From Roseburia lenta (GTDB taxonomy: Bacteria > Bacillota > Clostridia > Lachnospirales > Lachnospiraceae), in NCBI RefSeq assembly GCF_014287435.1, contig NZ_JACOPG010000002.1:62001-126000 (forward strand): a stretch of 64,000 bases of DNA, in the 5' to 3' direction. The notes beneath the pieces were generated by a model, which worked only from the letters and a program-made list of their open reading frames with translations, made no database searches and had not been told where the DNA came from. Position numbers and translations under genes: made by a program. Of the stretch, positions 51,651 through 60,128 are shown piece by piece; position 1 is the first letter of the stretch, and the number at the start of each line of letters is the position of its first letter.

Positions 51651-52391
51651 ACGATACATGAAAAAGAAATCATTCAACTAAGATTGAACGATACCAACGG
51701 TATTGAGAATCTCGTCAAGAACTTTGCGAAAGCCTACTACTCATGGGATACCAGCAAGGAAGCCATTGAAGCAAGGACAACGGAAATCAGTAAATACCTT
51801 ACCAAAGAATTACAGAACTTGAACGCCGATACCATCAGAACAGATATACCAACCAGTGCGACCGTTACAAATGTGCTGGTCTGGAATGTAGACCAGTCTG
51901 GAACGAACGATTTTACCGTTGCCTACGAAGTAGATCAGCAGGTAAAAGAGGGAGAACAGACACAGACAGTCACAGAAAACTACACCGTGACCGTTCATGT
52001 GGATAAGGACGGTGCAATGGTCATTACCCAGAATCCAACCCTTGCTCCGGCGGTACAGAAATCAAAGTATGAGCCGAAAGCACAGGAAGCAGATGTCAGT
52101 GTCAGCTCCGATACAGTCAAGGACGCTACCGCTTTCTTGGAAACATTCTTTAAGCTCTATCCGACAGCTACGGAAAAGGAACTTGCCTATTATGTCAAAG
52201 ATGGTGTGCTTGCTCCTGTATCCGGCGACTATGTATTTTCAGAACTGGTAAACCCAGTCTTTACCAAAGATGGCGACAACCTCAAAGTCAGTGTGTCCGT
52301 AAAGTATCTGGATAACAAGTCGAAAATGACGCAAATCTCACAGTATGAGTTTGTGCTTCATAAGGACGATAACTGGAAGATTGTAGAATAA
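51618..52391 (+). pseudogene. Truncated Tn916-type conjugation protein TcpC (Orf13)
   Basis: From about 51651 the frame encodes the soluble, periplasmic-type TcpC domains: IIQLRLNDTNGIENLVKNFA, AYYSWDTSKEAIEARTTEIS, FLETFFKLYPTATEKELAYY, SVSVKYLDNKSK and a proper stop. The N-terminal membrane anchor is missing. The open frame runs backwards into the oriT-like hairpin of the relaxase leader, so the junction near 51651 is a recombination breakpoint. TcpC normally localises to the membrane to assist ICE transfer; this copy cannot be anchored. Confidence 0.82.
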
Positions 52392-52398
52392 ATGTTAC

Positions 52399-52444
52399 AG
52401 CAGAATAGTATGGTAATTGTTTATCCAATCTATACTATTCTGCT
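52399..52444 (+). terminator. Terminator after the TcpC remnant
   Basis: AGCAGAATAGTAT and ATACTATTCTGCT are perfect 13-base arms around a 20-base loop, eight bases after the stop. The T-tract is weak. Confidence 0.6.
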
Positions 52445-52454
52445 TACAATTAGA

Positions 52455-52484
52455 TTGACAAAATAAGAATCCCTCTCATATGAT
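52455..52484 (+). promoter_or_regulatory. Promoter of the response-regulator gene
   Basis: TTGACA (52455-52460), 18 bases and TATGAT (52479-52484) precede the regulator gene, whose ATG is at 52561. Confidence 0.65.
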
Positions 52485-52560
52485 TGGTTGCAATGGTATT
52501 GAGGAAATACAACCTTAAATGTATAATGGGAAAGTAGCATTGCAGGAATGAGGTAGGCTA

Positions 52561-53247
52561 ATGAATCAAATATTGATTATTGAAGATGATTTAGAAATAA
52601 ATGCGTTATTGGCTGATTTTCTAAAAGAAAAAGGATATGCTGTGCATTGCCAATATGATGGACTTCATGTTCTGGATTTTTTGAATAAAGAAAAAATTGA
52701 TTTGATTATACTTGATATTATGCTTCCTTATCGGAGTGGTGATATTATTTTATCTGATGTACGCAAGAAATTTACGATACCTGTTATTATTATTTCAGCG
52801 AAAGAAACTACACAAAATAAAATCGACTTGCTTCGTCTGGGAGCAGACGATTATATCACAAAACCTTTTGATATGGAAGAAGTGCTTGCCAGAATTGAAA
52901 GTAATCTGCGAAGAGTACAATTTCAAAATAGCCAGACAGAATGTTTGCAACATAACAATCTGACTTTAGACCTAGAGAAAAATACAGCATTTTTGAATGG
53001 AATAGAATTATCCTTAACTGCTAAAGAATTTGGCATTTTAGAATTGTTGATGAAATATCCAGATAAAGTATTTTCAAAATCGAATCTTTTTCAAAGTGTT
53101 TGGGATACAGAATATATTGCTGAAGATAATACACTTAATGTTCATATCAGTAATTTACGCAATAAATTAAAAGCGATATGCTCTGATACAGAATTTATTG
53201 ATACTGTTTGGGGCATTGGCTACCGCCTACATAAAGCTAAGGATTAA
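52561..53247 (+). CDS. OmpR-family response regulator of a peptide-resistance cassette
   Basis: A 228-residue regulator. The receiver has acidic pocket D9/D10, phosphorylation site D52 (LIILDIMLPY) and SAKE. The C-terminal winged helix ends with TVWGIGYRLH. It presumably works with the kinase encoded at 55723. A terminator follows it, so the transporter genes have a separate promoter, probably its target. Codon use and AT content differ strongly from the left half of the window. Confidence 0.92.
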   Translation: MNQILIIEDDLEINALLADFLKEKGYAVHCQYDGLHVLDFLNKEKIDLIILDIMLPYRSGDIILSDVRKKFTIPVIIISAKETTQNKIDLLRLGADDYITKPFDMEEVLARIESNLRRVQFQNSQTECLQHNNLTLDLEKNTAFLNGIELSLTAKEFGILELLMKYPDKVFSKSNLFQSVWDTEYIAEDNTLNVHISNLRNKLKAICSDTEFIDTVWGIGYRLHKAKD

Positions 53248-53275
53248 ACGTTCCTTAGCTTTATTATTTTTTTAA
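53233..53275 (+). terminator. Terminator of the response-regulator gene
   Basis: AAAGCTAAGGA and TCCTTAGCTTT with an eight-base loop are followed by ATTATTTTTTT. The 5' arm overlaps the last codons of the gene. Beyond it, 53276-53348 holds a TTTAAGAA/TTCTTTAAA inverted repeat and TATACT (about 53317), likely the regulated promoter of the ABC genes. Confidence 0.85.
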
Positions 53276-53348
53276 CTTTTCTCATTACGATTTAAGAAAT
53301 TCTTTAAAATTGCCCGTTATACTGGTTTAAGTAAAGGAGGTTTGGGAT

Positions 53349-54287
53349 ATGAGTTCAATTATTTTAGAAGCAAAGTCTTTAACCAAAGAATATAAACAAA
53401 CATTAGCATTAGACCACATAAATTTACAAATAAAAAAAGGAAAAATTTATGGATTTATTGGTCAAAACGGAGCAGGTAAGACTACTTTTTTAAGATTAGT
53501 CACAGGGCTCGCGTTTCCAACAAGTGGTACACTTTCTTTATGGGGAAATTCTGGAACAGAAGAATTGCAGAAACAGCGTAAACGAATTGGAAGTATGATT
53601 GAAACGCCTGCTCTATTCCCGTCAATGACTGCCTATCAAAATATGGAAGTACAGCGTATTCAACGAGGCATACCAGATAAATCAGTTATTAAAAGGACAT
53701 TAGATATGGTTGGATTGCAAGATACAGGTAAAAAGAGTGTCCGCAATTTTTCATTAGGTATGCGTCAAAGATTGGGGATAGCGATTGCACTTTTAAATAC
53801 ACCAGAACTATTGATTTTAGACGAGCCTATCAATGGTCTTGACCCTGCTGGAATTGTAGAAATCAGAAATTTATTAAAAATTTTGAATAAAGAATATGGT
53901 ATGACCATTTTGGTTTCAAGCCATATCTTAGAAGAATTGTATCAAACAGCATCAGAATTTATTCTGATTGACCATGGAAAAATTATAGAAGAGATTTCCG
54001 ATTATGAATTAAATGAACGGTGTAAACGACATATAGCAATTAAAACAACAGATGTTCAGAAAACGGTTCTGGTTTTGGAAGAGAATCTTCATACAGATAA
54101 CTTTAAACTAATGCCAGATGGCATAATTCGTTTGTATGATTATTTGAATGATTTAGAGACAGTTGCGTCTGCTTTGGCAGAATCGCACATTCTTGTAACA
54201 GGACTTTCTGTATCTAGCGATACTTTGGAGGACTATTTTTTGAGCAAAATAGGAGGAACAAAAGATGTCAAATCTCCTAAAAACTGA
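53349..54287 (+). CDS. ABC transporter ATPase (BcrA/lantibiotic-immunity type)
   Basis: A 312-residue ATPase with Walker A GQNGAGKTT (about 37-45), signature FSLGMRQ, Walker B LLILDEPINGLD and the switch His in SSHI. The C-terminal extension is typical of BcrA/SpaF/CprA exporters that remove bacitracin or lantibiotics from the membrane. AAAGGAGG precedes the ATG. It overlaps the first permease gene by 23 bases. Confidence 0.92.
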   Translation: MSSIILEAKSLTKEYKQTLALDHINLQIKKGKIYGFIGQNGAGKTTFLRLVTGLAFPTSGTLSLWGNSGTEELQKQRKRIGSMIETPALFPSMTAYQNMEVQRIQRGIPDKSVIKRTLDMVGLQDTGKKSVRNFSLGMRQRLGIAIALLNTPELLILDEPINGLDPAGIVEIRNLLKILNKEYGMTILVSSHILEELYQTASEFILIDHGKIIEEISDYELNERCKRHIAIKTTDVQKTVLVLEENLHTDNFKLMPDGIIRLYDYLNDLETVASALAESHILVTGLSVSSDTLEDYFLSKIGGTKDVKSPKN

Positions 54288-54960
54288 GTTATATAAGTTG
54301 TTTCACAGTTGGTATTTTTGGGGAATTGGAATATTCAATCTCCTTTTGAGTAGCATATTGCTGTTAGATAGTAAAGAACGCTCTTCAAACTTAATTATGG
54401 CATCATTATACAATATTCCGTTACTCTATTTTTTGAGTATAGTGTTTATAGCATTGTTCATTGGAAGTGATTTTAGTGGAAGAACTTTAAATACTTATAT
54501 TACTGCCGGACATAAAAGAAGTTCTATATTTAGAGTAAAGTTAATTGTATCTCAAATAGGTTGTATTATCATTCTGGTATTTCCATTATTTGTACATGGA
54601 ATTATTAGTCAATTTTATATTGGAGAAAAACTTTTTTGGAATGATAGCACATATACTATGGTTTTACTAACTCTGTTTGCCATGATAACACTGTGTGCAT
54701 TACCGATGTTTTTTGCTTTTATTTTTCGTGATATGGGGAAAACACTGACAGTTTCAATGGTTTTATTTTTTGTTATGATTTTTTTGCTGAACAGTGAATC
54801 TGCACAAATAATCAGCAGAATAATACCAATGGGACAACTTAGGTTAATTTCATTGCAAAAGGTCTATTCGACAAACTTTTGCTTGTTTGTAGATCTTTTA
54901 TGGAATTTTATTTTATATTTCATTGCAGGTAGTGCTTTTTTACATACAGACTTGAAATAA
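54265..54960 (+). CDS. ABC transporter permease, lantibiotic-immunity type, first subunit
   Basis: A 231-residue membrane protein with six helices (first at FWGIGIFNLLLSSILLL). The segment FIGSDFSGRTLNTYITAGHKRSSIFRVKLI is typical of ABC-2/LanE-type permeases. It is translationally coupled to the ATPase gene by a 23-base overlap. Confidence 0.88.
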   Translation: MSNLLKTELYKLFHSWYFWGIGIFNLLLSSILLLDSKERSSNLIMASLYNIPLLYFLSIVFIALFIGSDFSGRTLNTYITAGHKRSSIFRVKLIVSQIGCIIILVFPLFVHGIISQFYIGEKLFWNDSTYTMVLLTLFAMITLCALPMFFAFIFRDMGKTLTVSMVLFFVMIFLLNSESAQIISRIIPMGQLRLISLQKVYSTNFCLFVDLLWNFILYFIAGSAFLHTDLK

Positions 54961-54975
54961 CCGGAGGTGTTTTTT

Positions 54976-55713
54976 ATGGATAAATTATTAAAACTGGAAA
55001 AATATCAGTTGTTACATAATTCTATTTACTGGTGTGGTATGATTGGAATATTTATTTTAGGATTTTTTACAGCAGATACTTATGTTACAGAGGTCATGGG
55101 ACCGACAGAAGAAATTGTTTCTTCTCTTGCTGATATTTTTAATGGAATGGTGTATGATTCTACGTTTCTTCTTATCATCATGTCGGCTATACTTGCATTG
55201 ATTTTAGGACAGGAATTTTCTAAGAGAACAATAAACTTAGAGGTCAGTGCTGGACATTCCAGAAAACAAATTTTTACAAGTAAAATAATATCGTATTTAA
55301 TTGCTTTTAATCTTATGGCTCTTGTCTATCCAGTTTCAGGGTGCATAAGGGAATTTGGACGCTTTGGTGTTGCAGACGTGGGAATGTTTTTTTACAATAT
55401 TATAAAAGCAATCATTTATTCTTGTCTGCTTAATAGTGCGATATTTCTAATTGCAATACTTATTTGTTGCTATTTACAGGATGTTGTAAAAGCAACTTCG
55501 GTTACAGCAATTATTATTTTTGGTCTTAGCTTATATCTTGGCTATGGAATGATGTTGAGATTACCAGTCGGGTTTTTACCTACTTATCAAATCAGAATCG
55601 TTGTCAGTATGAAACCCTTTTTTCAACCGATAGCTATTTTAGTAGGATGTATATGGTCTGGTATATTAGTATTGCTTTCGTGGATAAAATTTTGTAAATG
55701 TGATTTTAAATAG
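54976..55713 (+). CDS. ABC transporter permease, lantibiotic-immunity type, second subunit
   Basis: A 245-residue, six-helix membrane protein homologous in layout to the preceding permease (LGQEFSKRTINLEVSAGHSRKQIFTSKII). GGAGG lies eight bases before ATG 54976; a GTG nine bases earlier abuts that site and is not used. It would pair with the first permease and the ATPase as a LanEFG/CprABC-like exporter. Confidence 0.88.
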   Translation: MDKLLKLEKYQLLHNSIYWCGMIGIFILGFFTADTYVTEVMGPTEEIVSSLADIFNGMVYDSTFLLIIMSAILALILGQEFSKRTINLEVSAGHSRKQIFTSKIISYLIAFNLMALVYPVSGCIREFGRFGVADVGMFFYNIIKAIIYSCLLNSAIFLIAILICCYLQDVVKATSVTAIIIFGLSLYLGYGMMLRLPVGFLPTYQIRIVVSMKPFFQPIAILVGCIWSGILVLLSWIKFCKCDFK

Positions 55714-55722
55714 GTGGAGAAA

Positions 55723-56622
55723 ATGTCTAACATAGAATGGATTTTAATTATCATAACAATATTTTTAGTAATACTGCTATTTCGATATATTCAATTAAAA
55801 AAACAAATCCGTAATCTTGCGGATCAAGTTAATGAATTGAATTCTGGAAATTCACAGCAGATGTTAGACATTTCGTTGATTGATAAAGATTTAGAAAGAC
55901 TGGCTGGTATATTGAATCAATATAATATCAGACAACGACAGGCTGTCGCAGGCGTATTACGCAATGAAGAGTATTTAAAAGAATCTGTTGCTAATATATC
56001 ACATGATTTACGTACACCTCTTACAGTCATTCTTGGTCATTTACAATTATTGCAAAAAGAAAATTGGGAATCCAGTCAAGCACAGCGTGTAAAAGTGATT
56101 TTTAGCAAAGCCGAAAAAATGAAAGAATTGGTAGAAACATTCTATGACCTTTCTATTTTGGAGGAACAGCAGACAGTTCCAGAAAAAGAAAAGTTTAATA
56201 TATCTAATATGTTAATAAATTTAATTACGGAAAATGCCGTTGCATTAGAAAAGGAGAATATTTTACCCGAAATAAATCTCCCAGATTATTCAATATACGT
56301 ATATTCTGATAAAAATATGGTAGAACGAATTTTACAAAATCTGTTGACAAATGCAATTAAGTATTCTGTTGGAACGATAAAAATAACACTTATGGAGAAT
56401 GAAAATAATAATATTATATTTACCATTGAAAATCCAATGAGTGACAGTTCAGAAATTGATTGCAATCGACTTTTTGACCGTTTTTATACAGGCGATAAAT
56501 CAAGACATAATGGAAGTACAGGATTGGGACTTGCAGTAGTAAAAACACTTGTTACCATTCTTGGCGGAAATATTGTTGCAAAAGTACATGCCAATAGCCT
56601 TATTATTACTCTTGAATTATAA
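55723..56622 (+). CDS. Sensor histidine kinase of the peptide-resistance cassette
   Basis: A 299-residue kinase with one or two N-terminal membrane helices and almost no extracellular loop, as in intramembrane-sensing kinases. The H box is NISHDLRTPLTVILGHLQ (about 91), the N box NLLTNAIKYS and the G box STGLGLAVVK. Order regulator, ATPase, permease, permease, kinase matches CprABCK-R and lantibiotic-immunity cassettes. AGGTGG precedes ATG 55723. Confidence 0.9.
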   Translation: MSNIEWILIIITIFLVILLFRYIQLKKQIRNLADQVNELNSGNSQQMLDISLIDKDLERLAGILNQYNIRQRQAVAGVLRNEEYLKESVANISHDLRTPLTVILGHLQLLQKENWESSQAQRVKVIFSKAEKMKELVETFYDLSILEEQQTVPEKEKFNISNMLINLITENAVALEKENILPEINLPDYSIYVYSDKNMVERILQNLLTNAIKYSVGTIKITLMENENNNIIFTIENPMSDSSEIDCNRLFDRFYTGDKSRHNGSTGLGLAVVKTLVTILGGNIVAKVHANSLIITLEL

Positions 56623-56675
56623 AGTATTGAAGATATATTCGTATGATAATTCATTGAAGAGTGGACATCAAAATG

Positions 56676-56722
56676 TAAAGTCAATAGTTTGTAAAGTTCA
56701 GTTACAAACTATTGGCTTTTTT
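56676..56722 (+). terminator. Terminator of the peptide-resistance operon
   Basis: AAAGtCAATAGTTTGTAA and TTACAAACTATTGgCTTT form a 17-pair stem followed by TTT, 54 bases past the kinase stop. Confidence 0.85.
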
Positions 56723-57144
56723 CATTACTGTGTAACAAGTAAATTTACGATAAAGAAATAAGGATAGTCGGCTCTTATTTGTTGCCTGCGGAGCAGATCA
56801 ACAAATAAATGTTGAAGAATCTGTATAGGAAAACAGAGAAAACAAGAAGCAAATCGCTTCTTATTCTCTCTGCTGTTCAAGATACCGTCAATCGTACCTT
56901 GAATGATTTTGAATTCATTCAAACTCTACAAAGACTAACGCTTTTTGTTTAGGAATTATTCTCTGTAATGTTTCTCGTTCTTTTGATTATTTGATATATC
57001 CATATTATCCTGCCTATACGAGCTAATGTTATCATTTTGTTATCGGCATTGATAACACCTACTCGATAACTGTGGATAATAACTATATGTAGCATGTCAA
57101 ATTATAAGCTATTTTGCTTAGAGATTCAACACAAAACTGAAATT
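56723..57144. other. Gap without a confident gene
   Basis: This stretch has no convincing gene. A 47-codon plus-strand frame (56809-56952, beginning MLKNLYRKTEKTRSKS and ending TLQRLTLFV) is protein-like but lacks a ribosome binding site and may be the remnant of a transfer gene. The remainder is AT-rich. Confidence 0.4.
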
Positions 57145-57642
57145 TTACTTTTCCTTATATTCATCTGGTATTGCTATTTGAAATGTTTCACACAACAGCA
57201 TCACATCATGCACATCATTTTTATCGTGTTCATATCCCAAATGAAGCATTACCTGACTCAATGGTTCAATACAAGAAACAGTTATATCTCCAACTTTTCC
57301 AATACCGGAAAAAGTTTTTGATGGAAATATATCTCCCTCATAAACAATTCCGTCATCTGTAAATTCAAAACAATGTAAATCAATGATTCTTTGTTTATCA
57401 TCTTTCCAGACAGTATGACCATCCGTTGTATAATCAGTATTTACTTCCTCAAATCCATGCTGCTTAATCACATAAATATAATCATGATAATGTTTCAGTT
57501 CAACAAACAAATCAATATCATTGTGTATTCTTGATTCTCTTTTAAGAAGTGCATCAACACCCCATCCGCCATCTAAATATACTTTAATTTCGTTTTGCAA
57601 AGCATATTTTATAATTTCACATGCATCTTCTGTACGTACCAT
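57145..57642 (-). CDS. Lincosamide nucleotidyltransferase-like protein (Lnu family)
   Basis: A 165-residue enzyme with the antibiotic nucleotidyltransferase pattern VYLDGGWGVDALL (residues 20-32) and RIHNDIDLFVE with paired acidic metal ligands. Its length and the HGFEEVNTDYTTDGHTVWKDD centre fit Lnu(A)/(C)/(P)-type proteins, which adenylate lincomycin and clindamycin. The subtype is not certain. It is 84 bases downstream of the ABC-F gene on the same strand, so one transcript could give two routes to lincosamide resistance. Confidence 0.75.
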   Translation of the reverse strand: MVRTEDACEIIKYALQNEIKVYLDGGWGVDALLKRESRIHNDIDLFVELKHYHDYIYVIKQHGFEEVNTDYTTDGHTVWKDDKQRIIDLHCFEFTDDGIVYEGDIFPSKTFSGIGKVGDITVSCIEPLSQVMLHLGYEHDKNDVHDVMLLCETFQIAIPDEYKEK

Positions 57643-57726
57643 AATCTATCCTCCAAATTCAAATCTTTGTATGCTTTCCAACTCACTAAAAGCCTGAAAT
57701 TTGTCAGTCTTTCATCCTTTTTGTTA

Positions 57727-59271
57727 TCAATCACCAATTAGCTGTAATCCATTAGGATTTAGCTGATATATTTTATCGCACACCTCTTCAATATACTTTC
57801 TATCGTGAGAAATGCTAATGACAGCCCCCGGAAATTCTCGGAGCATTTTTCTTATTACCGGACCGGACAATGGTGAAAAATTTCTTGTCGGTTCATCCAG
57901 AATAAGAACATTTGCACCACTTAAGCTCATCCTCAAGAGAAGCACTTTCGCCTTTTGTCCGCCTGATAACTCCCGAATCGGATGCTCCATTTCATCTGGT
58001 GTGTATTTAAGTGAACCAAGGTATGTTCTAATTCTTGTACGCTCTTCTTTATCTCCTGTTTTATCAAGGTAATCAACCGGTGTAACATCCAAATCCAGCA
58101 GGTCTTCATAAGTTTGAGGCATATATTCTGCTTTAATGTCATTCCGATTTAGGAGTTCTTCCGCTATCTTTTTTAGAAGAGTCGTTTTTCCTGCCCCGTT
58201 GGCTCCTATCATACAGATTTTTTCTGAACCTTTTATTTTTAAATGAATTCCTTCTGCTAAAATTCTTTTGCCATCCGGAGTCACAAGCTTTGAAAGTTCA
58301 TATTCTATGACCGTTTTTCCTGCGGGAATGTGTGAGTTTTCATCCCCTAATTTGACAAAGATTGCTTCTTCCTGTTCCGGCATCTGAGTCATATTTTCAT
58401 CTTCTTTTTCAAATCTTCGTTCCATTGCCTTAACCGTATGCATTTTGTCCTTTAAGTTTTTGGCAACAGACGGTGCTTGTCTGGTACAACTTCTTAATGC
58501 ACCTTGTACACTCTGCATAACTCTTTGATATTTTTCATCGCGAATCTTTTTCTCCCTACGGTCACTCAGTGCCCGCTGTTTTTGGATTTCAAATTTATGA
58601 AGCCGTTCTTCCACATAGCGTCTATAGGGAAGCTTTGCCACGGTATATCTCGCCTTTGTTTTTCGTATAATCTGCTCGATATGTATCACCATGTTGGCAG
58701 TACGCTCTATCAGCGTTTCATCGTGTGAAATAAAAAGCACAATGTGCTTCCAGTCATTTATGATTTTTTCCAGTAATGTAAGCGTCGCAATGTCGATGTC
58801 ATTGGAAGGTTCGTCCAACAACAGCACAGAAACATCGCGAATGAAAAGCCTCATAAGTTGTGTCTTGACTTTTTCGCCTCCTGAAAGACTACCCATTGTC
58901 TGGTTACTGTAGAAAAAATCATTTTTCATTCCAAATTTTCCCGCAATAACAGACAATTCTTTAGGCGTTTTCTCCCAGAATATTTCCTCTTCAGAAAAAT
59001 ATTCGTATATTGTTTTTTCCTTATCTTCATCGAGCATCTCCTGCGGAAGATAACCAAGACGTTCGTGTCCCATTATCCTTTCCCCATCTGCTTCTATATA
59101 GTTTTCTACAAGCGACGGATTGTATATCCACTTCATTAATGTCGATTTCCCATTTCCCTCTTCTCCAATAATAACTGCCTTATCTCCATCATTTAGCACA
59201 AGGTTGAAATCATTAAGAATTATTCTCAGGTCTTTTTTATGTGTTAAATTTAATTTTTTTATCTGCAACAT
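57727..59271 (-). CDS. ABC-F family ribosomal protection ATPase
   Basis: A 514-residue soluble protein with two ABC ATPase domains and no membrane part. Walker A motifs are GEEGNGKST and GANGAGKTT; signatures are LSGGEKVK and LSGGQKAK; Walker B motifs are LLLDEPSNDID and LILDEPTRNFS. The linker of about 60-70 charged residues (RREKKIRDEKYQRVMQS...) is where ABC-F proteins reach the ribosomal P/E site to dislodge antibiotics. Likely resistance is to lincosamides, streptogramins A or pleuromutilins, by context. ATG 59271 with AAAGGAG is chosen. Expression seems controlled by the attenuator upstream. Confidence 0.88.
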   Translation of the reverse strand: MLQIKKLNLTHKKDLRIILNDFNLVLNDGDKAVIIGEEGNGKSTLMKWIYNPSLVENYIEADGERIMGHERLGYLPQEMLDEDKEKTIYEYFSEEEIFWEKTPKELSVIAGKFGMKNDFFYSNQTMGSLSGGEKVKTQLMRLFIRDVSVLLLDEPSNDIDIATLTLLEKIINDWKHIVLFISHDETLIERTANMVIHIEQIIRKTKARYTVAKLPYRRYVEERLHKFEIQKQRALSDRREKKIRDEKYQRVMQSVQGALRSCTRQAPSVAKNLKDKMHTVKAMERRFEKEDENMTQMPEQEEAIFVKLGDENSHIPAGKTVIEYELSKLVTPDGKRILAEGIHLKIKGSEKICMIGANGAGKTTLLKKIAEELLNRNDIKAEYMPQTYEDLLDLDVTPVDYLDKTGDKEERTRIRTYLGSLKYTPDEMEHPIRELSGGQKAKVLLLRMSLSGANVLILDEPTRNFSPLSGPVIRKMLREFPGAVISISHDRKYIEEVCDKIYQLNPNGLQLIGD

Positions 59272-59319
59272 TAAAGTTTCTCCTTTTCGAAGTCTGAGCC
59301 AATTATTATTTTGAACACA

Positions 59320-59358
59320 CAAAAACGAGTCTTTTTTGCATACGCAAAAATAGACTCG
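59320..59358 (-). terminator. Attenuator-type terminator before the ABC-F gene
   Basis: The minus-strand CGAGTCTATTTTTGC and GCAAAAAAGACTCG with a four-base loop are followed by TTTTT. It lies between the promoter and the ABC-F start, only about 50 bases before the ATG, so it must be bypassed for expression. Confidence 0.85.
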
Positions 59359-59579
59359 CTAAATAGACCCTTATTTCTTTTCCAAAAGGAAAACAAAGGA
59401 AATGCCTCTTGCGATAATCCAACTTAAGCGTACACAAAACAAACCTATTCTCTACAGGCTCAATAACTATATGTGTCTTACTTAAATCAAATTATCTATT
59501 AATCATTTCCTCACCTTACACAAAATGTGCCTTTCTTTCTTCTAATGGCAATACTATCATACTGTATTTTTTTTGTCAA
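59359..59579 (-). promoter_or_regulatory. Promoter and leader of the ABC-F gene
   Basis: The minus-strand TTGACA (59579-59574), 17 bases and TAGTAT (59556-59551) form the promoter. About 40 bases later GGTGAGG precedes a minimal reading frame MINR-stop (59506-59492). The remaining leader, including GGGTCTATTTAGCGAGTC just before the terminator, could form an alternative pairing with the terminator arm. This layout matches drug-induced ribosome stalling control of ABC-F genes; the exact leader peptide is inference. Confidence 0.65.
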
Positions 59580-59724
59580 TACATTTCACCTTATGGAAGT
59601 GCAAATTAAAATTTTCACTTCCTAATTATACATCCAACCATTACGAAATTCAATCTTTCACAACCTCTTTACAACCACAACCACAGCACTCCAGCAAACG
59701 CAGGAGCACCATACCGTAAAACGC

Positions 59725-60102
59725 TTATGTGTAAATCAACTCCGTTCCTACAACTTCCCTCACACAAGCCTGAATATTATTCATTCTTCCAATCCATTCG
59801 TAGGGATTATCTTTCTTTAATTGTTCCGTCACATCTTGTCTGTCGGCATATTCCTTTACCAGTCGAAGAAACATATCCTCTGCTTGCTTATCGACTTCTG
59901 CAAGATAACTATGCAGCTTTCCGCTTGTCAGCAGGTTCATATATAACACTTTATAGTGTTCCTTTAAATGCCTTGCATGTCGTTTCCCCCATAAACCAAT
60001 CGGCTCTATTTCTTCTTCGGCTGGTACTGTGATGTTCGGCAATAAATAATCACCCACCTGTCTATAAGTTCCGCCCATTTCTTCAAAAATTGTCTTTGTC
60101 AT
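59725..60102 (-). CDS. tnpV: TnpV family transposon-encoded protein
   Basis: A 125-residue protein with the TnpV pattern: GGTYRQVGDYLLPN at the start, GLWGKRHARHLKEHYKVLYMNLLTSGKLHSYL in the middle, and MNNIQACVREVVGTELIYT at the end. TnpV proteins accompany mobilisable transposons; their role is not established. It lies 26 bases after the relaxase stop. Positions 59580-59724 upstream of the ABC-F promoter hold nothing recognisable. Confidence 0.88.
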   Translation of the reverse strand: MTKTIFEEMGGTYRQVGDYLLPNITVPAEEEIEPIGLWGKRHARHLKEHYKVLYMNLLTSGKLHSYLAEVDKQAEDMFLRLVKEYADRQDVTEQLKKDNPYEWIGRMNNIQACVREVVGTELIYT

Positions 60103-60128
60103 TTTCCTTTTCCTCCTGTGATTTTTGT

